This document shows, piece by piece, positions 25,435 through 32,554 of a DNA stretch of 41,233 bases; the stretch's first letter is position 1, and each line of letters begins with the position of its first letter. The DNA comes from Phaeospirillum sp. (lineage in GTDB: Bacteria > Pseudomonadota > Alphaproteobacteria > Rhodospirillales > Magnetospirillaceae). The stretch lies in NCBI GenBank assembly GCA_030824585.1, contig JAVBXM010000011.1:1-41233 (forward strand). The letters run 5' to 3'. Below the pieces are notes generated by a model. It saw only the letters and a list, made by a program, of their open reading frames with translations, did no database searches and was not told where the DNA came from. The position numbers were made by a program, and so were the translations under genes.

Positions 25435-26108
25435 AGGGCGCCGTCCGCCAGCATGTAGCCGATGCCGCGCAGGGTATGGACGGTGACCCGCGCGCCGGTC
25501 TGCTGCAGGCGCTTGCGCAGGCGCGACACCAGCACCTCCACCGAATTGGGGGTGACGTCGTCGTCGAAGCCGTACAGACCCTCTTCCAGCGAACGCTTGG
25601 ACACCACCTTGCCCGACCGGCGCAGCAGGTGTTCCAGCATTTCCATCTCGCGCCGGGGCATGGGCTCCAGCTTGCCGTCCACCCGCACCTCGCGCCCGGC
25701 GGTGTCGAAGGTCAGGTTGCCCAGGCTCAGCTCCACCGAAAGCGCCGCTCCCGGACGCCGCAGGATGGCGCGCAGCCGCGCGATCAGCTCCTCCATGGCG
25801 AAGGGCTTCAGCAGGTAGTCGTCGGCTCCGGCGTTCAGCCCCGAGACCCGGTCGCTGACCCCGTCGCGGGCGGTCAGCACCATCATGGGGCAGGGGGCGG
25901 CCTTGGCCCGCTGGCTCCGGATGATCTCCAGGCCGTCGCCGTCGGGCAGCCCAAGGTCAAGGATCGCCGCCTGGTATATGGCGGAATCGAAGGCGGCCAC
26001 CGCGTCGGCCACGGTGCCGAACACGTCGGGCACGAACCCGGCGTTCTTCAGCCCGGTGGAGATGAACTCGGCCAGGCGGTCATTGTCTTCCACCAGCAGA
26101 ATGCGCAT
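25431..26108 (-). CDS. OmpR-family response regulator
   Basis: A 225-residue regulator. The receiver domain carries E7/D8 and phospho-acceptor D51 (AAILDLGLPDGDG), followed by MVLTARD and a LKPF switch lysine. The C-terminal winged helix (about 125-220) includes PRREMEMLEHLLRRSGKVVSK and NSVEVLVSRLRKRL. It binds DNA as a dimer when phosphorylated, most likely by the kinase encoded directly downstream. It follows the DUF6134 gene by nine bases, so the transcript order is DUF6134, regulator, kinase. Confidence 0.93.
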   Translation of the reverse strand: MRILLVEDNDRLAEFISTGLKNAGFVPDVFGTVADAVAAFDSAIYQAAILDLGLPDGDGLEIIRSQRAKAAPCPMMVLTARDGVSDRVSGLNAGADDYLLKPFAMEELIARLRAILRRPGAALSVELSLGNLTFDTAGREVRVDGKLEPMPRREMEMLEHLLRRSGKVVSKRSLEEGLYGFDDDVTPNSVEVLVSRLRKRLQQTGARVTVHTLRGIGYMLADGAL

Positions 26109-26117
26109 GGACCCCGC

Positions 26118-26774
26118 CTATTTCAGGACGTAATAGATGTCCGAGCCGTCGTCACCCCTGATCCATATCTGGACCAGGGTCTGGTTCGCATCGTACCACA
26201 ATTCCCGGCGCAGCCCGTCGTCCCAGAGCCAGCGCGTGGCGCGGGTCGGCTTGCCTCGCACCGCGATGGTGTCCTCGCCCAGCAGTTGGACCTTCAGCGG
26301 CGTCGGATTGCCGTCGCCGGGGTCGAGCATCATGGTGAGGTGGGGCGAGGGGGGATACCACAGGGAGCCGGGAATCATCTCCGGGTGGCTGGTGGCCGGC
26401 TTGCCGTCCACCGACACCCGCATCCTGCCTTCCGTCACCTCGGCCTTGACCGCGTGGCGTTCGCCATCGTCGTTGGTGACGTAATCCAGCGACTTGAGCC
26501 GGCCGTTCTCCCAGACCTCGACGCCCTGCTGCTCGTAGACGAAGAAGGGGATCAGCAGGATGCTGACCCGGATATCGGCCTCCACACGGACCTCGAAGCC
26601 GCCCTTGCGCGGCCGGAAGGCGTAGGTGTGGTAACCGATGGGCCCACCGTTGCGGGTGACGGCGAAGGACAGGGTCTGCTCGGTCTGGGATGCCAGGAAG
26701 GCGGGCGTGGCCGCCGCGGCCTTGGCGGAAACAAGCAGGACCAGGGCGGCGATGAGTGGACGGAGGGTCCTCAT
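26118..26774 (-). CDS. DUF6134-like exported protein
   Basis: A 218-residue protein with a signal peptide (PLIAALVLLVSAKAAAA). The mature protein is beta-rich (TLSFAVTRNGGPIGYHTYAFRP, FEVRVEADIRVSILLIPFFVYEQQGVEVWENGRL, QTLVQIWIRGDDGSDIYYVLK), a pattern I associate with the uncharacterised DUF6134 family. It should lie in the periplasm. It is the first gene of an operon with a response regulator and a kinase having a periplasmic sensor domain, which makes a part in signal sensing or a target role plausible but unproven. Confidence 0.75.
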   Translation of the reverse strand: MRTLRPLIAALVLLVSAKAAAATPAFLASQTEQTLSFAVTRNGGPIGYHTYAFRPRKGGFEVRVEADIRVSILLIPFFVYEQQGVEVWENGRLKSLDYVTNDDGERHAVKAEVTEGRMRVSVDGKPATSHPEMIPGSLWYPPSPHLTMMLDPGDGNPTPLKVQLLGEDTIAVRGKPTRATRWLWDDGLRRELWYDANQTLVQIWIRGDDGSDIYYVLK

Positions 26775-26836
26775 GCGCGGCGGGTACCTCTTACTGCTGC
26801 GGACCGTCGCCGCCGCCCCGGGACGAAGCCGAAGGG

Positions 26837-26873
26837 TCTTTCAGGCAAACGGCAGCCGCTTCAGGCTGAAAGA
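26837..26873. repeat. Inverted repeat between DUF6134 and rne
   Basis: TCTTTCAG (26837-26844), 21-base loop, CTGAAAGA (26866-26873). The loop is itself partly self-complementary. It lies downstream of rne and upstream of the DUF6134 gene; either a minor terminator or a short dispersed repeat. Confidence 0.4.
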
Positions 26874-26923
26874 TCCCTCGGTCCAGCCTCGGGGATGACA
26901 AATGCAGGCTCCTCATGCGACCG

Positions 26924-26949
26924 GCGGCCCCCGGCGAACCGGGGGCCGC
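26924..26949 (-). terminator. rne terminator hairpin
   Basis: GCGGCCCCCGG (26924-26934), loop CGAA, CCGGGGGCCGC (26939-26949): a perfect 11-bp GC stem with a tetraloop, ten bases after the rne stop. There is no clear T-run. Confidence 0.6.
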
Positions 26950-26959
26950 ACACGTCGAA

Positions 26960-29737
26960 TCAGGACATCAGGCGGTTCCACCAGCCCTTGCGCGGCGGCT
27001 TGGCCGGCGCCGGGGCCTCGGTCTCGGCCACCGGCTGAGCCACGACCTCGGCCACCACCGGGGCGACCGGCTCGGGCTGGGGCGCGGGGGCCGGTTCCTC
27101 GACCACGGCCACCGGCTCGGCGGCCGCGGCCGCGGCGGCCGGCTCCTTGGCGACCACGGGTTCCGGGGCGACCACGGGTTCCGGCTGGGCTTCGGCCTCG
27201 GCCTTCTTCTTGGCCGGCGCACGCTTGCGCTTGGGCTTTTCCTCGGTAGCGGCGGCGGCCGGTTCCTCGGCGGCGACGGCCTTGGCCCGGCTCCGGGACC
27301 TGGCCTTGGGTGCCGCTTCGGCCTCGACCTCGACCTCGGCCTTCTTCTTGGCCGGGGCGCGCTTGCGCTTGGGCTTTTCCTCGGTAGCCGCCGGAGCGGC
27401 CTCCTCGGCGGGAGCGGCTTGCGCTTCCGGAGCGGCCTCGGCGGTCTCGGCCTCGCCCGTCGGTTCGGCGGTCACGGCGTCGGAGGATTCGGCGTCGGCG
27501 CCTTCGGAGCCTTCACCGGCCTCTCCCTCTCCCTCACCCTCGCCGTCGCGACGACGCCGGCGGCGGCCGCCACGGCGGCCACGGCGGCGCTTGCGCGGCT
27601 GGTCGTCGTCGCCACCCTCGGTCCGGGTGCCTTCACCTTCGCCCTCACCCTCGGCTTCGTCGTCAGCGGACTCGGACTCGCCCTGGGCCTCGGCGTTGGG
27701 CTGCTCCTCGTCGGCGGCGGCTTCGCCGTCCTGCTCGGGACGGTCGTCGCCGGGCTTCCGGCGGCGGCGGCGGCGGCGGCGGCGCTTGCGGCCCTCGCTG
27801 TCCTCGCCGCGGTCCTCCTCGCCCCGGTCCTCCCTGGCGCGCTCGTCCTTGTTGCGGGCCGGACGCTCGGGCTGGGCTTCCTCCTCCTCGTCCTCCTCGT
27901 CCTCGGCCTCGACCTCTTCCGGCTCGGCCTCTTGCGGCGGCCGGTGGACGGCGTCATCCATGGAGATGGCGGCGCGCGGCGGCTCGTCGGGGCGGAACTC
28001 GGCCTTGACCTTGTCCATGCGGAAGGCGGGCGGGATCAGCGTGTCGTCGCCCGACAGCAGGACGTCGAACTCGTAGCGCTCCTCGATGGCGGCCAGCGCC
28101 GAGCGCTTCTGGTTGAGGATGTACAGCGCGATGGCGGTGGGCACGTACACGGTGATCTCGGACGAGCGGCGGCGGATGCCCTCCTCCTCGATGGCGCGCA
28201 GGATGTGCACGGCGGCCGATTCGACCGAACGCACCAGGCCGGTGCCGCCGCAATGGGGGCAGGGGCTGAAGGTGGTTTCCTGCAGGCTGGGGCGCAGGCG
28301 CTGGCGCGACAGCTCCAGCAGGCCGAAGGCGCTGATCTTGCCCACCTGGATGCGGGCGCGGTCGTTCTTCAGCGCTTCCTTGAGACGGCGTTCAACCGCA
28401 TGGTTGTTGCGGTTCTCCTCCATGTCGATGAAGTCGATGACGATCAGGCCGGCCAGATCGCGCAGGCGCAACTGGCGGGCCACCTCGTCGGAGGCCTCCA
28501 TGTTGGTCTTCAGCGCCGTCTCCTCGATATGGCGCTCCTTGGTGGCGCGGCCCGAGTTGACGTCGATGGCGACCAGCGCCTCGGTCTGGCTGATGACGAT
28601 GTAGCCGCCCGACTTCAACTGGACCACCGGCGAATGCATGGCGTCCAGCTGGGCTTCCACCTGATAGCGGTGGAACATGGGCATCACCGGGTCCTTGTAG
28701 GGCTGGACCTTCTTGGCATGCGAGGGTGTCAGCATGCGCATGTAGTCCTTGGCGAGGCGATAGCCCTCGTCGCCGTCCACCAGCACCTCGTCGATGTCGC
28801 GCGAATAGAGGTCGCGGATCGAGCGCTTGATCAGGCTGGCCTCTTCATAGACCAGGGAGGGCGCGCTGGATTTCAAGGTCAGTTCGCGCACGCTGTCCCA
28901 CATGCGCAGCAGGTATTCGTAGTCGCGCTTGATCTCGGTCTTGGAGCGCTCCGAGCCGGCGGTGCGGATGATCACCGCCATGCCGTCGGGAATGTCCATC
29001 TCGTTGGCGATGGACTTGAGGCGGCGGCGATCGGTGGCGCTGACGATCTTGCGCGACACCCCGCCGCCACGGGCGGTGTTGGGCATCAGCACGCAATAGC
29101 GGCCGGCCAGGGACAGATAGGTGGTGAGAGCCGCGCCCTTGTTGCCGCGCTCCTCCTTGACCACCTGCACCAGCATGATCTGCCGGCGCTTGATCACTTC
29201 CTGGATCTTGTAGTTGCGCAGCAGCCGCGCGCGGCGGCGCTCGTTCTCGGCGTCGTCGTCGCCGCCCACGGTTTCCACGTGACGCTTGCGCGGCGCCGGC
29301 TCGGCACCCTCGCCGTTGTCGCCGTTCTCGGTGTTGGGAGCGTCCTCGACGGTGGTGCCGTCGGTCTGCTCGGCGACGGCCTCGGCGGCCAGATGGCCCT
29401 CGCCGATGGCGTCGGCGTCGTCGCGGTCGTTGGTGGCCTCGCGCATCACCTCGGCGCGCTGGGCGGCCAGCAGCGCCTGACGGTCGGCCACCGGAATCTG
29501 GAAGTAGTCGGGGTGGATTTCGCTGAAGGCGAGGAAGCCGTGGCGGTTGCCCCCGTACTCGACGAAGGCAGCCTGAAGCGAGGGCTCGACCCTCACCACC
29601 TTGGCCAGATAAATGTTACCCTTCAGCTGCCGCTTGGTGGATGTCTCAACATCCAGTTCTTCCAGGCGGGTTCCATTGACCACCACGACCCGGGTCTCCT
29701 CCGGGTGGGTGGCATCGATCAACATACGCTTGACCAT
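26960..29737 (-). CDS. rne: Ribonuclease E
   Basis: A 925-residue endoribonuclease. It begins MVKRMLIDATHPEETRVVVV; the S1 domain (NIYLAKVVRVEPSLQAAFVEYG) is interrupted by an acidic insertion at about residues 80-170, usual in alphaproteobacteria. The catalytic core follows with the two metal-binding aspartates (VAIDVNSGRATKERHIEETA and GLIVIDFIDM) and the zinc-link CPHC at residues 493-496. From about 570 on, the protein is a disordered scaffold of acidic stretches, RRRRRRRR blocks and two copies of EEKPKRKRAPAKKKA, ending GWWNRLMS. It initiates mRNA decay and processes rRNA/tRNA. Start 29737 fits the family N-terminus; GGAGAG lies upstream. Confidence 0.95.
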   Translation of the reverse strand: MVKRMLIDATHPEETRVVVVNGTRLEELDVETSTKRQLKGNIYLAKVVRVEPSLQAAFVEYGGNRHGFLAFSEIHPDYFQIPVADRQALLAAQRAEVMREATNDRDDADAIGEGHLAAEAVAEQTDGTTVEDAPNTENGDNGEGAEPAPRKRHVETVGGDDDAENERRRARLLRNYKIQEVIKRRQIMLVQVVKEERGNKGAALTTYLSLAGRYCVLMPNTARGGGVSRKIVSATDRRRLKSIANEMDIPDGMAVIIRTAGSERSKTEIKRDYEYLLRMWDSVRELTLKSSAPSLVYEEASLIKRSIRDLYSRDIDEVLVDGDEGYRLAKDYMRMLTPSHAKKVQPYKDPVMPMFHRYQVEAQLDAMHSPVVQLKSGGYIVISQTEALVAIDVNSGRATKERHIEETALKTNMEASDEVARQLRLRDLAGLIVIDFIDMEENRNNHAVERRLKEALKNDRARIQVGKISAFGLLELSRQRLRPSLQETTFSPCPHCGGTGLVRSVESAAVHILRAIEEEGIRRRSSEITVYVPTAIALYILNQKRSALAAIEERYEFDVLLSGDDTLIPPAFRMDKVKAEFRPDEPPRAAISMDDAVHRPPQEAEPEEVEAEDEEDEEEEAQPERPARNKDERAREDRGEEDRGEDSEGRKRRRRRRRRRKPGDDRPEQDGEAAADEEQPNAEAQGESESADDEAEGEGEGEGTRTEGGDDDQPRKRRRGRRGGRRRRRRDGEGEGEGEAGEGSEGADAESSDAVTAEPTGEAETAEAAPEAQAAPAEEAAPAATEEKPKRKRAPAKKKAEVEVEAEAAPKARSRSRAKAVAAEEPAAAATEEKPKRKRAPAKKKAEAEAQPEPVVAPEPVVAKEPAAAAAAAEPVAVVEEPAPAPQPEPVAPVVAEVVAQPVAETEAPAPAKPPRKGWWNRLMS

Positions 29738-29784
29738 TAAGGCGATCTCTCCGTGGCGCCGCCCGCGACGCACTAGAGTGCGAT

Positions 29785-29822
29785 GACAACAGATCAGTGC
29801 ATCTCTGCGTTGACCTGTTGTC
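29785..29822 (-). promoter_or_regulatory. Hairpin in the rne 5' leader
   Basis: GACAACAGATCA (29785-29796), 14-base loop, TGACCTGTTGTC (29811-29822): 12-bp stem with one mismatch, about 50 bases upstream of the rne start. E. coli rne is autoregulated through a leader hairpin; an equivalent role here is inference from position only. Confidence 0.45.
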
Positions 29823-29870
29823 TGAATCGCTCTCTAACCCGTTGATTAGAGACGGATTCAGCTTTTCGGC

Positions 29871-29889
29871 CGAATCGCGAAGCGATTCG
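29871..29889 (-). promoter_or_regulatory. Second hairpin in the rne leader region
   Basis: CGAATCGC (29871-29878), loop GAA, GCGATTCG (29882-29889): a perfect 8-bp stem. It lies upstream of the first leader hairpin, so it belongs to the leader only if transcription starts beyond 29890. Confidence 0.4.
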
Positions 29890-30362
29890 ACCTCGAAGCA
29901 TCCGGCTCCAAGCGCATGCGAGCAGCTGTCTGATCCAGCGAAGCCGGCGCGTAGGCACGCGCGACCAATCAGTTTGCCGCTGGAACCAGCGGCGCCTCGG
30001 AAAATGACCGCGCGTCCGGCACTGGACGCTGGCTTCATTCGGCGGAAACCTGATCGCGGGCGGATCCGCCCGGCTTCGAATTCTAGTTTGGCGTCGCGGT
30101 CCGAGCCATGGCGCATCCCCGGGTTCGCAGTCGTTGCGAACCATCGTGACGCCATCGTCCCATGAGGGACTGTCGGATATTGCGAGCTCATGGGCAGTCA
30201 AAATAGCCTTGCCGGGTCCATTCGACAACGATCTTGTTGCAACCGGCCCACACACCGGGTGGATTCGACGGAAGAGTCTGGCGAATCAATGTGTTTTGGG
30301 TTGAGCTTGAGTCTGCGTCTGCGTTATAGCTGTGAATGGGATTTACCAATCGGCCCGTGACC

Positions 30363-32042
30363 ATGAGGCAGATGAGGACCAGACCGCGTTTCCTGTCGGC
30401 ATTGATGGCCCTGGCGTTGCTGTGGGGAGTGGGCGGCGTGCCCCGCTCCCTGGCGGCGACGGCGTCGGGCGCGCGGCTGGGCATCCACGGCGAGGGCGTC
30501 ACCCGTTTCGTCCTCGACCTGTCCGACCAGGTGGCCTTCAAGATCACTCCCATCGCCGATCCCTATCGCATCGCCATCGACCTGCCGGGAGCGGATTTCA
30601 CCGGCCCGGCCGGTATCCCCAAGCCGTGGGGGGCGGTCAATTCCATGCATCTCGACGGCGGGCGCATCGTGCTGGACCTGCGCAAGCCCGCCCTGGTCAA
30701 GAGCGCCTTCATCATTCCGCCGCGCGACGGCATGAGCCACCGCCTGGTGGTGGACCTGGCGGAAACCACGCGGGAAGCCTTCCTGGCCGTCGCCGGCAGC
30801 AGCCCGGCCAGCGTCAAGGCGCCGGTGCTGAAGCCGCCGGCCGCCGCCAAGGTCGCCCCGCCGCCGGCGGCTCCCAAGCCGGCCCCCAAGCCGGTGGAGG
30901 AATTCCACCTGCCGGACGCCGCCGTTCCCACCGAGGCGGCGCGCCCGGCCGGCAATCCCCTGACCGCCAGCCGCATCGTGGTGACCAGCCCCAACGCTCC
31001 CGCCGACGTCCTGCCGCCCGAACCGGTGACCGCGGCGCCGGTGCCGACGGCGCCCGCCCCGGCCGCGCCGGTCAGTCTGGTGCCGCCGCCCATGCCGGTC
31101 GAGCGCCCGCAGGTGGCCGAGAGGTCCGGCCCTGCCGCCGACAAGTCGGCGCGCGGCGCCCAGGGCGCGCCCATGCTGTCGGCGCCCATGCCGCCGCCGC
31201 CCGAGCGTCCCGCCCAATCTCAGCCACAGGCCCAGCCCGCCGCCGCGCCCCAGCCCCAGTCGACTCCCCCGGCGCCGCAACCCGCGCCGCAGCAGGCCAT
31301 ACAGGTGCCGACGCCCTCCATGGAGAGCGTCACCAAGGCCAAGGACGGCGTGCCGGTGATCGTCATCGACCCCGGCCATGGCGGCGTCGACCCCGGCGCC
31401 ACCGGCGTATCCGGCACCTATGAAAAGCACATCACCCTGGCCATGGCGCGCGAACTGAAGACCATGCTGGAGCGCAACGGGCGCTACCGCGTGCATCTCA
31501 CCCGTGACCGCGACGTGTTCATCCGCCTGCGCGAGCGCATCGCCATCGCACGGGCCCAGGGCGCGGACCTGTTCATCTCGCTCCATGCCGACGCGGTGCA
31601 AAATCCGCAGATCAGGGGCCTGTCGGTCTATACCCTGTCGCGCAACGCCTCGGATTCCGAGGCGCAGGCCCTGGCGGAAAAGGAAAACAAGGCCGATCTG
31701 ATCGCCGGTATCGACCTCACCCACGAATCCGCCGACGTGGCCAACATCCTGATCGACCTGGCCCAGCGCGAGACCATGAACCGCTCGGCCGGCTTCGCCA
31801 CCGAGCTGGTGGACGAGGTGGGCCAAGAGATGGACCTGCTGGGCAACACCCACCGCTTCGCCGGCTTCGCCGTGCTGAAAGCGCCCGACGTGCCGGCGGT
31901 GCTGGTGGAGATGGGCTACCTCTCCAACGAGTCCGAGGAGAAGATGCTGCGCCAGCCGCAGTACCGCGCCCGTCTGGCCAAATCCGTCTCCAAGGCGGTG
32001 GAGCGCTTCTTTCCCCCCAATCTCAAGGCCAAGCGGCCGTAA
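30363..32042 (+). CDS. amiC: N-acetylmuramoyl-L-alanine amidase (AMIN + Amidase_3)
   Basis: A 559-residue exported cell-wall hydrolase. After the signal peptide (FLSALMALALLWGVGGVPRSLA) comes an AMIN domain (about 35-125: RLGIHGEGVTRFVLDLSDQ ... RIAIDLPGADF), which targets septal peptidoglycan, then a 180-residue Pro/Ala-rich linker, then Amidase_3 (about 335-555) with zinc ligands in DPGHGG, YEKHI and ISLHAD. It cleaves the bond between MurNAc and the stem peptide during division. Start is uncertain: ATG 30363, 30336 and 30372 are all in frame and none has a strong ribosome site. The order amidase then PBP1A next to rne is common in alphaproteobacteria. Confidence 0.92.
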   Translation: MRQMRTRPRFLSALMALALLWGVGGVPRSLAATASGARLGIHGEGVTRFVLDLSDQVAFKITPIADPYRIAIDLPGADFTGPAGIPKPWGAVNSMHLDGGRIVLDLRKPALVKSAFIIPPRDGMSHRLVVDLAETTREAFLAVAGSSPASVKAPVLKPPAAAKVAPPPAAPKPAPKPVEEFHLPDAAVPTEAARPAGNPLTASRIVVTSPNAPADVLPPEPVTAAPVPTAPAPAAPVSLVPPPMPVERPQVAERSGPAADKSARGAQGAPMLSAPMPPPPERPAQSQPQAQPAAAPQPQSTPPAPQPAPQQAIQVPTPSMESVTKAKDGVPVIVIDPGHGGVDPGATGVSGTYEKHITLAMARELKTMLERNGRYRVHLTRDRDVFIRLRERIAIARAQGADLFISLHADAVQNPQIRGLSVYTLSRNASDSEAQALAEKENKADLIAGIDLTHESADVANILIDLAQRETMNRSAGFATELVDEVGQEMDLLGNTHRFAGFAVLKAPDVPAVLVEMGYLSNESEEKMLRQPQYRARLAKSVSKAVERFFPPNLKAKRP

Positions 32043-32045
32043 TCG

Positions 32046-32375
32046 GTGATCAGCCGCCCCGTCCTTCTGCTGCTCGCCGCGATCCTGGCGCTTCCCGTCC
32101 GGGCCGAGACCAGGCCGTCGGTGCCCTGCCTGACCTGCGCCCGGCCGGTTCCCGCCTGCTGGATGGTGATGTACCGCTGGACCGACTACAACCTGCGCTC
32201 GGGGCCGGGCAACCACATGCTGATCACCACCGGGCCGCCTCCCAGCACGCCGGAACTGGCCCAGGCGGCCGACGACATCCGGCGCGGCCTGCCCAAGGGC
32301 ATGAGCGCCAAGGTGATCGGCACCAACCGCATCGACTGTCCCGAGCGCATCAAGGCGGAAGCGCGCAAGCTGTGA
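32046..32375 (+). CDS. Small exported protein of unknown function
   Basis: A 109-residue protein beginning with GTG, three bases after the amidase stop. It has a signal peptide (PVLLLLAAILALPVRA) and then a mature domain with cysteines in VPCLTCARPVPACW and RIDCPERI, so one or two disulfides are possible. I recognise no family. Close spacing suggests translational coupling with the amidase, and a periplasmic role, possibly at the cell wall, is inferred only from context. Codon use fits the neighbours. Confidence 0.65.
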   Translation: MISRPVLLLLAAILALPVRAETRPSVPCLTCARPVPACWMVMYRWTDYNLRSGPGNHMLITTGPPPSTPELAQAADDIRRGLPKGMSAKVIGTNRIDCPERIKAEARKL

Positions 32376-32554
32376 GCGGCGTCGTGCCCGGGCCCCATGC
32401 GCCGGATGGCGGCCGGATCGGTCCGGCGGAATTGCCACCCTCGGTCCCGCGAATGGTGGTGGACAGCCGCTTCTATCGCCTGCATCTTCCCGACACTTGA
32501 CGCCGGGCGCCGCGAGGCGGTACCACCGGGCCTGTTTGCGAGGCACCGCACCCC

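Larger units (their letters stand above)
29738..30362. other. Long, highly structured rne / amidase intergenic region
   Basis: About 625 bases without a convincing gene, carrying the divergent promoters and the rne leader. It has many perfect dyads: 29785-29822, 29871-29889, a 14-bp palindrome GGGCGGATCCGCCC (30058-30071), GGTTCGCA/TGCGAACC (30122-30142) and CCCATGAG/CTCATGGG (30159-30194). GC content is lower than in the genes. Confidence 0.6.

Noticed and set aside
26915-29740. Long plus-strand open frame opposite rne
   Set aside because: Gly/Leu-rich composition mirrors the rne codons; the minus-strand protein is a clear RNase E.
29797-30165. 122-codon frame in the rne leader region
   Set aside because: Its sequence follows the inverted repeats, has no ribosome site and resembles no protein family I know.
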